DNA of 64,000 bases from Delftia tsuruhatensis (GTDB taxonomy: Bacteria > Pseudomonadota > Gammaproteobacteria > Burkholderiales > Burkholderiaceae_C), in assembly GCF_903815225.1 (NCBI RefSeq), contig NZ_LR813084.1, positions 3,452,501 to 3,516,500 of the forward strand, written 5' to 3'. The position numbers and the translations under genes are program-made. Each line of letters opens with the position of its first letter. Position 1 is the first letter of the stretch. The notes under the pieces are model-generated. The model had not been told where the DNA came from. It ran no database searches and saw nothing but the letters and a program-made list of their open reading frames with translations. Below are positions 29,777-38,211 of the stretch, piece by piece.

Positions 29777-30579
29777 GCGACGACCCCCTTGAAAAGCCGG
29801 TCGAAGTTGGCGCTGGTCAGTGCCGCCACCTCCTCCACCGGCATGCCCCGCACCTGGGCGATCTGCCGGGCCACATAGGGCACGTAGGAGGGGTTGTTGG
29901 TCTTGCCACGATAGGGCACCGGCGCCAGGTAGGGGCTGTCGGTCTCGATCAGCAGGCGGTCGGCCGGCACGAAGGCCGCCACGTCGCGCAGATGCTGGGC
30001 GTTCTTGAAGGTGACGATGCCCGACATGGAGATGTAGTAACCCAGGTCCAGCGCCGCGCGGGCGACTTCCATGGTCTCGGTGAAGCAGTGGAACACGCCG
30101 CCGGCCTGGCCTGCCGATCCGTCTTCGCCCTCTTCGCGCAGGATGGCCAGCGTGTCGTCGGAGGCGCTGCGCGTATGGATGACCAGGGGCTTTTGCGTCC
30201 GGCGAGCCGCACGGATGTGCACGCGAAAGCGCTCGCGCTGCCACTCCAGGTCGGCGATGGATCGACCGCCCTTGCGGTCTTCCATGCCGTAGTAGTCCAG
30301 CCCGGTCTCGCCGATGGCCACCACACGGGGCAGCGCGGCGCGCTCGACCAAGTCGTCCACGCCGGGCTCGGTCATGTGCTCGGTATCGGGGTGCACGCCC
30401 ACCGTGGCCCAGAAGTTGTCATGGTCCAGCGCCAGCCGGTGCACATCGCCGAATTCCTCCATCGTGGTGCAGATGCACAGCGCACGCGTGACGCGCGCGG
30501 CCGCCATGGCCTCGCGGATTTCGGGCAGGCGGCTTTGCAGCTCGGGGAAGTTCAGGTGGCAGTGGGAATCGGTAAACAT
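29767..30579 (-). CDS. tatD: TatD-family metal-dependent hydrolase (DNase)
   Basis: A 270-residue TIM-barrel metalloenzyme. Metal ligands are visible in FTDSHCHLNF (D-x-H-x-H), VAIGETGLDYYG (E), LVIHTRSA (H), VFHCFTE (H) and LIETDSPYL (D). The ATG at 30579 gives the family's usual MFTDSHCHL start. TatD enzymes show 3'-5' exonuclease or deoxynucleotidase activity in DNA repair and quality control. The gene lies between pilZ and the ankyrin gene in one operon. Confidence 0.93.
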   Translation of the reverse strand: MFTDSHCHLNFPELQSRLPEIREAMAAARVTRALCICTTMEEFGDVHRLALDHDNFWATVGVHPDTEHMTEPGVDDLVERAALPRVVAIGETGLDYYGMEDRKGGRSIADLEWQRERFRVHIRAARRTQKPLVIHTRSASDDTLAILREEGEDGSAGQAGGVFHCFTETMEVARAALDLGYYISMSGIVTFKNAQHLRDVAAFVPADRLLIETDSPYLAPVPYRGKTNNPSYVPYVARQIAQVRGMPVEEVAALTSANFDRLFKGVVACD

Positions 30580-30660
30580 GCAATCTCGTGGTTCAGAAAC
30601 AGCCATGCCGACGCGGGAGTGCGCCTCCCTGTCGGCATGCATGGCAGGCGGGCGCCGGGC

Positions 30661-31020
30661 TCAGACCGTCTGCGTGGCCTTGTCCGAGCCCAGGGCAGCG
30701 CCCAGGATGTTCTCGATCTTGGCCTTGAGTTCCGCAGACTTCTCGTCCTTGGGGAACTGTATGCCTATGCCCTGCGTGCGGTTGCCGGAGGCCCGCGCCG
30801 GAGTGATCCAGGCCACGCGGCCGGCCACAGGGTAGCGCTGGGGCTCGTCGGGCAGGGTCAGCAGCACGTAGACATCGTCGCCGAGCCGGTACTCACGCTG
30901 TGTGGGGACGAAAACACCCCCTTCGGCGAACATGGGAATATAGGCAGCGTACAGCGCGGCCTTTTCCTTGATCGCCAGTTGCATCACGCTGGGACGGGGG
31001 GTGGTGGGTGCGGTGCTCAT
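30661..31020 (-). CDS. pilZ: PilZ-domain protein (type IV pilus / c-di-GMP related)
   Basis: A 119-residue single-domain PilZ protein: MQLAIKEKAALYAAYIPMFAEGGVFVPTQREYRLGDDVYVLLTLPDE, then VAGRVAWITP and QGIGIQFP. It lacks the R-x3-R and D-x-S-x2-G motifs for c-di-GMP, like the PilZ protein itself. PilZ proper acts in type IV pilus assembly through FimX/PilB. Location downstream of holB is the same as in Pseudomonas, where pilZ follows holB. Confidence 0.9.
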   Translation of the reverse strand: MSTAPTTPRPSVMQLAIKEKAALYAAYIPMFAEGGVFVPTQREYRLGDDVYVLLTLPDEPQRYPVAGRVAWITPARASGNRTQGIGIQFPKDEKSAELKAKIENILGAALGSDKATQTV

Positions 31021-31141
31021 GGATGTTTTGCAGACCTTGGTTCGGTGAGCGGCCGGCGCGGTTGGCACCGGGCCCAGGGCAGTAGGTTAACAGGCCGGCG
31101 CCTGCCGTGGCAAAAAGCGCCCGGCCGCATGGCGGCGGGCA

Positions 31142-32191
31142 TCACCCCCTGCGCTGGCGCGTCGGCTGGCCGGACAGCAGCACACGCCGCGCCTCGGCGG
31201 CCAGGGCTTCGGTCATGAGACCGGCGTTGAAGGGATGCTCGGCGGTGCGCGCGGCCTGCGCCAGGGCGCGCGACCAGTCGGCCAGCAATCCCATGGCCAG
31301 TGGCCGCGAAGGCAGATCGGCCGGTGTGAAATAGCGTGGCGCGGCCCCCGCGGCCAGGGCCATCAGGTCGTGGCAGATCTTTTGCAGTGCCGCCACGGCA
31401 TCGGGTGGTGCATAGGCGGCCAGGGCCGCCACATCGCCCTTGGCCAGGGCGCGCGGCAGATGGGACCAGGCGCCCATGTCCTTGCCCCCCCCGCTTTGCG
31501 CCAGTTCCAGCGCATCGCCGGGCCGTCCGCCCGCGGCGCGCAACGCCACGGCGGCGGCATCGGGTGCCACGCCCTGCGCCTGCAGCCACGCCAGGGCCTG
31601 CTCCTGCGCGGGCCAGGCCATGGTGTGGATCAGGCAGCGGCTGCGGATGGTGGGCAGCAACTGATGCGATGCCTCGCTGGCGAGCACGAAGCGCGCATCG
31701 CCCGGCGGCTCCTCCAGCGTCTTGAGCAAGGCATTGGCCGTGATGGCGTTCATCTGCTCGGCCGGATAGACCAGCACCGCCTTGCCCCGCCCGCGCGCGC
31801 TGGTGCGCTGGCAGAACTCCACGGCGTCGCGCATGGCCTCCACCCGGATCTCGCGGCTGGGCTTGCGCTTCTTGTCATCGATCTCGGCCTGGGCCTTCTC
31901 CGGCAGGGGCCAGCCCAGGGCCATCATCTGCACCTCGGGCATGAGCACGCACAGGTCGGCATGGGCCCGCACGTCGATCGCGTGGCAGCTGCCGCAGTGC
32001 CCGCAGGCGCCCTGTTCCGTGGGCGACTCGCACAGCCAGGCACGCACCAGGGACAGCGACAGCGCGTACTGGCCCAGGCCCGAAGGGCCTTGCAACAGCC
32101 AGGCATGGCCGCGCTGCGCCAGCAGGCGCGTGCGCTGCCCGGCGATCCAGGCCGCATCGGTCTCGGCCGGTTGTTGCAGGGACTCGCTCAT
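31142..32191 (-). CDS. holB: DNA polymerase III subunit delta'
   Basis: A 349-residue clamp-loader subunit. The AAA+ fold has a degenerate P-loop ([14 protein letters not shown], no GKT), which is normal for delta'. It has a zinc module [10 protein letters not shown], the sensor-like segment [20 protein letters not shown], and [12 protein letters not shown]. The C-terminal domain is helical. Together with delta and tau/gamma it loads the sliding clamp. The ATG overlaps the tmk stop (ATGA). Confidence 0.93.
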   Translation of the reverse strand: MSESLQQPAETDAAWIAGQRTRLLAQRGHAWLLQGPSGLGQYALSLSLVRAWLCESPTEQGACGHCGSCHAIDVRAHADLCVLMPEVQMMALGWPLPEKAQAEIDDKKRKPSREIRVEAMRDAVEFCQRTSARGRGKAVLVYPAEQMNAITANALLKTLEEPPGDARFVLASEASHQLLPTIRSRCLIHTMAWPAQEQALAWLQAQGVAPDAAAVALRAAGGRPGDALELAQSGGGKDMGAWSHLPRALAKGDVAALAAYAPPDAVAALQKICHDLMALAAGAAPRYFTPADLPSRPLAMGLLADWSRALAQAARTAEHPFNAGLMTEALAAEARRVLLSGQPTRQRRG

Positions 32192-32874
32192 GCGCTGCCT
32201 CCCGGGCCGGCCGCCATGATGGCCAGCCAGCCCCTGTGCACCATGACCTGGGTGATCTGCTGCCAGACCGCGTGCCGGCTGGCATTGGAGTCGATGCGCG
32301 CAAAGCGCTGGGGCGCCGCGGCGGCGCGCGCCGCATAGCCCTGGGCCACGCGCGCGAAGAAGCTGCCGGGCTCGGACTCGAAACGGTCGGGCACACGCGC
32401 CGAGGCCAGGCGTTCGGCCGCCACCTCGGCGGGCAGGTCGAACCACAGGGTCAGATGAGGCTCGCGCAGCAGGCCGGGCTGGGGCGCCGTGCCAGTCTGT
32501 ACCATGCGCTCCAGCGTGGCCAGCGGCGCCACGTCGAAGCCCCGGCCCGCGCCCTGGTAGGCGAAGGTGGCATCGGTGAAACGGTCGCAGAGCACGACTT
32601 CGCCGCGCGCGAGCGCCGGCTCTATCACCTGCACCAGATGGTCACGCCGGGCCGCGAAGGCGATCAGCGCCTCGGTCAGCGGGTCCATGGCGTCGTGCAG
32701 CATCAGCGCCCGCAGCTTTTCGGCCAGCGGCGTGCCTCCGGGCTCGCGGGTGAGCGTCACGGTACGGCCCTGGTCGCGAAAGGCCTGGGCCAGGGACGCG
32801 ATGTGCGAGGACTTGCCGGCGCCATCGATGCCTTCGAAGCTGATGAACAGGCCGGCGGGAATTGCAGTGGTCAT
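32188..32874 (-). CDS. tmk: Thymidylate kinase
   Basis: A 228-residue kinase making dTDP from dTMP. The P-loop is [29 protein letters not shown] contributes substrate binding, and [19 protein letters not shown] is the DR(F/Y) motif. [20 protein letters not shown] and DRFESEP form the lid region. The ATG at 32874 is chosen because family members start just before the P-loop strand. It follows mltG by 42 bp and overlaps holB. Confidence 0.95.
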   Translation of the reverse strand: MTTAIPAGLFISFEGIDGAGKSSHIASLAQAFRDQGRTVTLTREPGGTPLAEKLRALMLHDAMDPLTEALIAFAARRDHLVQVIEPALARGEVVLCDRFTDATFAYQGAGRGFDVAPLATLERMVQTGTAPQPGLLREPHLTLWFDLPAEVAAERLASARVPDRFESEPGSFFARVAQGYAARAAAAPQRFARIDSNASRHAVWQQITQVMVHRGWLAIMAAGPGGSA

Positions 32875-32916
32875 AGGAGAGGAGGATACGCAAGGGCCCG
32901 GGGGCCGCATTGGCGG

Positions 32917-33918
32917 TCAGGGTTTTTGCGGGCCGCGCTGGTAGCGGTTCACGGCGCGGTTGTGCTCATCCAGCGAGTTGCTGAAATGGCTGGTGCCGTC
33001 CCCGCGTGCCACGAAATACAGCGCCCTGGTCTGGCCAGGCTGCACGGCCGCCATGAGGGCCGCCTTGCCGGGCATGGCAATCGGCGTGGGCGGCAGACCC
33101 GCACGGGTGTAGGTATTCCAGGGCGTGTCGGCCTGCAAGTCGCGGCGGCGCAGGTTGCCGTCGAATTTCTCGCCCAGGCCATAGATCACGGTGGGGTCGG
33201 TCTGCAGCAGCATGCCTATGCGCAGGCGGTTGCTGAAGACCCCGGCGATCTGCCCACGGTCGGCGGCCCGGCCGGTCTCCTTCTCGACGATGCTGGCCAG
33301 GATCAGGGCTTCATCGGCGCTCTTGAGCGGTGTGTCGGCGGCGCGCAGTGCCCAGGCATCGGCCAGGCGCCGGTCCATGGCGTGCAATGCGCGGCGCAGC
33401 AAGGCCAAGTCGGAGCTGCCCTTGGCATAGGTATAGGTGTCGGGGAAGAAGCGGCCTTCGGGCGGCACGCCAGGCCGGCCCAGCGCCTGCATGAGTGCAG
33501 CATCGTCCATGTCCGCGCTTTCCTTGCGCAGGAATTCCTCGCGCGCCAGGGCGGCGCGCACCTGGCGCCAGTTCCAGCCTTCGACCAAGGTCAACGCCTT
33601 GAGCGACTCCTCGCCGCGCGCGAGCTTTTGCAGCAGCACATAGGGTGTCAGGCCCGTGTTCAACTCATAGTTGCCGGCCTTGATCTGCCGGTCCAGGCCC
33701 GAGAGACGGAACCAGGCGTACAGCAGTCGCGCGTCGGTCTGTACGCCGGCCTTGACGGCTTCGCGCGCCACACCACGCGGCGTGGTGCCAGGTTCGACCT
33801 CCAGCTCCAGCGTGGGCTGGGCAAGAGGCAGGGGCTGGTGCAACCACCACCAGCCGGCACCGGCCAGCACGGCGGCCAGCACCAGCAACATCATCAAAGC
33901 GCGAAAGAGAAGGCGCAC
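32917..33918 (-). CDS. mltG: Endolytic murein transglycosylase MltG
   Basis: A 333-residue membrane-anchored enzyme that cuts nascent glycan strands and so limits their length. One N-terminal membrane helix (residues 9-26) is followed by a LysM-like region, then the YceG catalytic domain with the glutamate in LILASIVEKETGRAADRGQIAGVFSNRL. LLQTDPTVIYGLG and PIAMPGKAAL are also typical. The start is GTG at 33918; an ATG eight codons later is an alternative. It is divergent from ygfZ across 46 bp. Confidence 0.93.
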   Translation of the reverse strand: MRLLFRALMMLLVLAAVLAGAGWWWLHQPLPLAQPTLELEVEPGTTPRGVAREAVKAGVQTDARLLYAWFRLSGLDRQIKAGNYELNTGLTPYVLLQKLARGEESLKALTLVEGWNWRQVRAALAREEFLRKESADMDDAALMQALGRPGVPPEGRFFPDTYTYAKGSSDLALLRRALHAMDRRLADAWALRAADTPLKSADEALILASIVEKETGRAADRGQIAGVFSNRLRIGMLLQTDPTVIYGLGEKFDGNLRRRDLQADTPWNTYTRAGLPPTPIAMPGKAALMAAVQPGQTRALYFVARGDGTSHFSNSLDEHNRAVNRYQRGPQKP

Positions 33919-33964
33919 AACCTCGGTCCAAGCAAGCCATAGAGCGGCTGATCATAATTCAGCC

Positions 33965-34897
33965 ATGACCCAGCCTCTCCTGAACGGCATTGCCCCCGTT
34001 TCCCATCTCGGCGTGATACGCGCCCTCGGCGAAGACGCCGCCCAGTTCCTGCATGGCCAGCTGACCAACGACTTCGTGCTGCTCGATCTGCAGCATGCGC
34101 GCCTGGCGGCGTTCTGCACCGCCAAGGGACGCATGCTGGCCAGCTTCATCGGCTTCAAGCGCGGCCCGGACGAGATCCTGCTGCTGTGCGACCGAAGCCT
34201 GCTGGCCCCCACGCTCAAGCGCCTGTCCATGTTCGTGCTGCGCGCCAAGTGCAAGCTCAGCGACGCCACGGCGGATTTCACGCTGCATGGCCTGGCCGGC
34301 GATGTGGCCGGCAATGCCCCGCCCTGGTCCATGGCGCAGGATGGCGAGGTTCACCGCATCGCCCTGTACCCGGCAGCGGGCCAGCCGCGCGCGCTGCGTG
34401 TGGCACCCCTGGGCGCACCCCTGCCCCAGGGGCCTGCGCTCAGCGAAGCCGAATGGCTGTGGAGCGAAGTCGCCAGCGGTATCGCCACGCTGTCGGCCCC
34501 CGTGGCCGATGCCTTCGTGCCGCAGATGCTGAACTACGAATCCGTGGGTGGCGTGAACTTCAAGAAGGGCTGCTACCCCGGCCAGGAGGTCGTGGCCCGC
34601 AGCCAGTTCCGTGGCACGCTCAAGCGCCGCGCCTGTATCGTCCACGCGCAGCAGCCACTGGCGACAGGCATGGAAGTGTTCACGCCCGAAGACCTGGAAC
34701 AGGCCACCGGCACCGTGGTCCAGGCCGCCCCGGCCCCGGCCGGGGGCTGGGACGCCATCGTCTCCATGCAGATCGCCTCGGCCGGGCAGCCATTGCTGGC
34801 CCATGCGGCCGTGGGCGAGGGCCAGCAGGCCGATGCAACCCAGGCCGTGGCGCTGCAGCCCAGGCCCCTGCCCTATGTGCTGCGTGACGACATCTGA
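33965..34897 (+). CDS. ygfZ: Folate-binding protein YgfZ (Fe-S cluster assembly/repair)
   Basis: A 310-residue protein of the GcvT-like family, used with folate in Fe-S enzyme maintenance. The diagnostic K-G-C-Y-x-G-Q-E motif appears as FKKGCYPGQEVVARSQFRG. The N-terminal half includes QFLHGQLTNDFVLL and AFCTAKGRMLASF. The ATG at 33965 matches the family's usual length. The divergent arrangement with mltG is common in beta-proteobacteria. Confidence 0.92.
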   Translation: MTQPLLNGIAPVSHLGVIRALGEDAAQFLHGQLTNDFVLLDLQHARLAAFCTAKGRMLASFIGFKRGPDEILLLCDRSLLAPTLKRLSMFVLRAKCKLSDATADFTLHGLAGDVAGNAPPWSMAQDGEVHRIALYPAAGQPRALRVAPLGAPLPQGPALSEAEWLWSEVASGIATLSAPVADAFVPQMLNYESVGGVNFKKGCYPGQEVVARSQFRGTLKRRACIVHAQQPLATGMEVFTPEDLEQATGTVVQAAPAPAGGWDAIVSMQIASAGQPLLAHAAVGEGQQADATQAVALQPRPLPYVLRDDI

Positions 34898-34932
34898 GTC
34901 CTGCGCAAGGGCTGCGCCGCCAGCCCGGGCCA

Positions 34933-35796
34933 TCAGGCCGTGAGCGACTTCCTCATCGTGATGTGGGGAATGCCTGCTTCCTCGTAGGGTTCGCCTTCGG
35001 GCGTGAACCCTGCGCGCAAGTAGAAGGACTCGGCATGGCGCTGCGCATGCAGCACCACTTCACGGTCGCCCCGCTGGCGCGACGCCTCGACCAGGCTGTC
35101 AAGCACGATGCGGCCCCAGCGACCGCCGCGCACGCTGCGGTCCACCGCCATCCGGCCGATGCGGCCTGCGCCCGGGCTGTCACTGACCAGGCGGCCCGTG
35201 GCAATGGGCTGGCCCAGGCCGTTGTAGACCACGGCGTGGCGCGCCACGGGGTCGAGTTCGTCGATCTCGATCTCGCGCGGCACGCCTTGCTCATGCACGA
35301 ACACGGCCAGGCGCAGGCGCTCGGCATCGCGCCCCAGGTCATTCCAACTGCCCGATTGCACGCGCACCACGCTTTCTCCGGCCTCGTAGGCCGTCAGCAC
35401 ATCGCGCAGCGCCTGCGGCACGGGCAGCGGCTGGCGCGTGGCGGCATCTGCGAACACGTAGACCAGCTCCACGGTATTGAGCAGTTCAAGGCCACGGAAG
35501 ATACCGGCCTCGAACAGCAGCGAGGTATTGCCCTGCCTGGCGCAACGTATGCCCACATGCAGCACGTCGCCCAGCGTGGCAGAGGCGTGGTAGGTGGTGG
35601 TCGCCTTCTTGACGAACAGCTCGCCGCCCAGGGCCGCGAACGAGGATTCGTAGGGCAGGCCCAGCTGGCGCCAGTAGTCGGTGACGGCCACGTCGGCGTA
35701 CATCAGGTAGTGGGCGTTGAAGACGATCTTCTGGGCGTCCACCTCGGACCAGCGCACTTCGATGCGCTGCAGGCTGCGGAAATCTTGGCGTTGCAT
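34933..35796 (-). CDS. Fusion: YbgC-type acyl-CoA thioesterase plus GNAT acetyltransferase
   Basis: A 287-residue two-domain protein. Residues 1-135 are a hotdog thioesterase: RIEVRWSEVDAQKIVFNAHYLMYADVAVTDYW carries the D-x3-(I/V)-x-(F/Y) catalytic motif. Residues 145-287 are a GNAT domain: RLAVFVHEQGVPREIEIDELD, GRIGRMAVDRSVRGGRWGRIVLDSLVEAS as the acetyl-CoA loop, and VVLHAQRHAESFYLRAGFTPEGEPYEEAGIPHITM as in ElaA-like enzymes. The two activities may act on related acyl substrates. An upstream extension of the frame overlaps the esterase gene and is not used. Confidence 0.88.
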   Translation of the reverse strand: MQRQDFRSLQRIEVRWSEVDAQKIVFNAHYLMYADVAVTDYWRQLGLPYESSFAALGGELFVKKATTTYHASATLGDVLHVGIRCARQGNTSLLFEAGIFRGLELLNTVELVYVFADAATRQPLPVPQALRDVLTAYEAGESVVRVQSGSWNDLGRDAERLRLAVFVHEQGVPREIEIDELDPVARHAVVYNGLGQPIATGRLVSDSPGAGRIGRMAVDRSVRGGRWGRIVLDSLVEASRQRGDREVVLHAQRHAESFYLRAGFTPEGEPYEEAGIPHITMRKSLTA

Positions 35797-35828
35797 GGGT
35801 GTTCTTCTCTCCTTGGTTCTGGGGATGC

Positions 35829-36764
35829 TCAGCGCAGGCCGAAAGCCTGGCCCAGTGCCTGCGCCATATCGGCATGGGCACGGCGCGCCTCGGGGATGGC
35901 GCGGCCCATCTTGACGAATTCGTGGGTCACGCCGCGGTAGATCTCCAGGTCCACGGGCACGCCGGACATGCGCAGCTTGTCGGCGTACTGCACGCCTTCG
36001 TCCACCAGCGGGTCGCATTCGGCCAGGCCGATCCAGGCCGGCGCCACGCCATCCACGTCCGGGGCCAGCAGCGGCGCGAAGCGCCAGTCCTCGCGGTCGG
36101 CCGGGCTGTTCAGGTACTGGGCGAAGAACCAGGTGATGGCGGGCTCGTCGATGACCAGGCCATGGGCGAAGCGCCGGTGCGAATCGGTATCCTGGTGGGC
36201 CGTGGTGCCCGGGTAGATGAGCAGTTGCAGGGCCAGCTTCAAGCCCGTGTCACGCGCATGGATGGCACAGGCAGCAGCCAGCGTGCCACCCGCACTGTCG
36301 CCACCCACGGCCAGGCGTGCGGGATCCGCCCCCAGCGAAGCTGCCTGCCCGGCCAGCCATTGCAGGGCATCCCAGGCGTCGTCGTGGGCGGTGGGGAACT
36401 TGTGCTCGGGCGCGCGTCGGTAGTCCAGCGAAACCACCATGGCGCCTGACAGGTGGGCCAGTTGACGGCACAGCACATCATGCGTGGCCACGCTGCCGAC
36501 GGTGAAACCGCCGCCGTGCAGATACAGCAGCACGGGCAGTCCCGGGGCCGGAGCCTGCGCAGGCTCCACGGGCGCATACAGCCGGGCGGGCAGACGGGCG
36601 CCGTCACGCGCGGGAATCTGCAGATCCTCCACCCGTGGCAGGGCGGGCCTGGATATTTCAAGCACGCCGGCGCCCGCCTCGTAGGCGGCGCGTGCGCCCT
36701 GCGCTCCCAGCTGGTGCATGGGCGTGCGCGCGGCGCGCTCCATGCGGCGCAGCACGTCGCGCAT
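35829..36764 (-). CDS. Alpha/beta hydrolase, HSL-type esterase/lipase
   Basis: A 311-residue esterase of the hormone-sensitive-lipase family. Oxyanion motif LYLHGGGFTVGS, nucleophile elbow VGGDSAGGTLAAA, acid in AECDPLVDEG and histidine in GVTHEFVKMG are all present. The ATG at 36764 is chosen because the family starts near this helix (MRDVLRRMERA). The frame is open to TTG/GTG codons at 36842 and 36836. It lies 32 bp upstream of the thioesterase-acetyltransferase gene and may be co-transcribed. The substrate is not predictable. Confidence 0.88.
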   Translation of the reverse strand: MRDVLRRMERAARTPMHQLGAQGARAAYEAGAGVLEISRPALPRVEDLQIPARDGARLPARLYAPVEPAQAPAPGLPVLLYLHGGGFTVGSVATHDVLCRQLAHLSGAMVVSLDYRRAPEHKFPTAHDDAWDALQWLAGQAASLGADPARLAVGGDSAGGTLAAACAIHARDTGLKLALQLLIYPGTTAHQDTDSHRRFAHGLVIDEPAITWFFAQYLNSPADREDWRFAPLLAPDVDGVAPAWIGLAECDPLVDEGVQYADKLRMSGVPVDLEIYRGVTHEFVKMGRAIPEARRAHADMAQALGQAFGLR

Positions 36765-37066
36765 CTGATGGGTCAGGGATGCCGGCAGGGGCGTGGCATG
36801 GGAGCCGGGTCGGGAATGGGATTCAGGCTGGGACACGTTCAATCAGACAGAACTGGGAAGGCACATCGCCGCAGCAGGCATTGTGCCGCGAGCACAAGGC
36901 CCTGGCAGCCATCGGATTGCATCGCATGCCTGCACTGTCACCCCCGTGACCGTCCAGGCGTGCTCTCAGGGTTTGCTTTGTTTGCAGTGCAGCACACGCG
37001 GTCTAGATTCTGCGCACTCCCCGATTCCGCAACGGCCCGCAGCGGCCCGCCAACGATCCACAGACC

Positions 37067-38203
37067 ATGGCCTTCATCAACTACGTCACCCAGATCCAGT
37101 TCGACTTCGGCGCCGTGCGCCTGCTGCGCCAGGAGTGCCGGCGCGTGGGCATCGCGCGGCCGCTGATCGTCACCGACCAGGGCGTCAAGGCGGCCGGCGT
37201 GCTGCAAAAGGCGCTGGATGCGCTGGGCGACATGCCGCATGCGGTGTTCGACCAGACCCCGTCCAACCCCACCGAAGCGGCCGTGCGCGCGGCCGCCGCA
37301 CTCTACAACGATCGGCACTGCGACGGCCTGATCGCGGTGGGCGGCGGCAGCGCCATCGACTGCGCCAAGGGCGTGGCGATCGCGGCCACGCACGAAGGGC
37401 CACTGTCGCACTACGCCACCATCGAGGGCGGCTCGCCGCGCATCAGCGAGCGCGTGGCACCACTGATCGCCGTGCCGACCACCAGCGGCACGGGCAGCGA
37501 GGTGGCGCGTGGCGCCATCATCATCGTGGACGACCACCGCAAGCTGGGCTTTCACAGCTGGCACCTGGTGCCGCGCGCCGCCATCTGCGACCCCGAACTG
37601 ACCTATGGCCTGCCCGCCATGCTGACGGCCGCCACGGGCATGGATGCCATCGCCCACTGCATGGAAACCTTCATGGCCGCGGCCTTCAACCCGCCCGCCG
37701 ACGGCATTGCGCTCGATGGCCTTGCGCGCGGCTGGGCGCACATCGAGCGTGCCACGCGCAACGGCCAGGATGCCGAGGCCCGCCGCCAGCTCATGAGCGC
37801 CAGCATGCAGGGTGCCATGGCCTTCCAGAAAGGCCTGGGCTGCGTGCACAGCCTCAGCCACAGCCTGGGTGGCGTGAATCCGCGCCTGCACCATGGCACG
37901 CTGAACGCCATGTTCCTGCCTGCCGTCGTGCGCTTCAATGCCGATGCCGACAGCGTGCGCGCCGAGCAACGCCTGGACCGCATGGCCCATGCCATGGGCC
38001 TGGCCTCGGGGAGCGACATCCCCGAAGCCATCCACGACATGAATGCCCGCCTGGGCCTGCCCACGGGCCTGGCCGCCATGGGAGTGGAGCGCACGCAATT
38101 CGAGGCCGTGATCGCGGGCGCGCTCAGGGACCACTGCCACGGAACGAACCCGCGCCCGGCCAGCGCGCAGGACTACGAGCAGATGCTGGCCAGCTCGCTG
38201 TAA
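37067..38203 (+). CDS. Iron-containing alcohol dehydrogenase
   Basis: A 378-residue group III alcohol dehydrogenase. The NAD(P) site includes ALYNDRHCDGLIAVGGGSAIDCAKGVA and PTTSGTGSEVARGA. The metal ligands are in AATGMDAIAHCMETF (D, H), GLGCVHSLSHSLGG (H) and RLHHGTLNAMFLP (H). It is divergent from the esterase gene, with 302 bp between the chosen starts and only 224 bp from the upstream esterase start at 36842. I see nothing else in that interval apart from an A+T-poor leader. The substrate (alcohol, diol or hydroxy acid) cannot be read from sequence. Confidence 0.92.
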   Translation: MAFINYVTQIQFDFGAVRLLRQECRRVGIARPLIVTDQGVKAAGVLQKALDALGDMPHAVFDQTPSNPTEAAVRAAAALYNDRHCDGLIAVGGGSAIDCAKGVAIAATHEGPLSHYATIEGGSPRISERVAPLIAVPTTSGTGSEVARGAIIIVDDHRKLGFHSWHLVPRAAICDPELTYGLPAMLTAATGMDAIAHCMETFMAAAFNPPADGIALDGLARGWAHIERATRNGQDAEARRQLMSASMQGAMAFQKGLGCVHSLSHSLGGVNPRLHHGTLNAMFLPAVVRFNADADSVRAEQRLDRMAHAMGLASGSDIPEAIHDMNARLGLPTGLAAMGVERTQFEAVIAGALRDHCHGTNPRPASAQDYEQMLASSL

Positions 38204-38211
38204 GACCGCTC

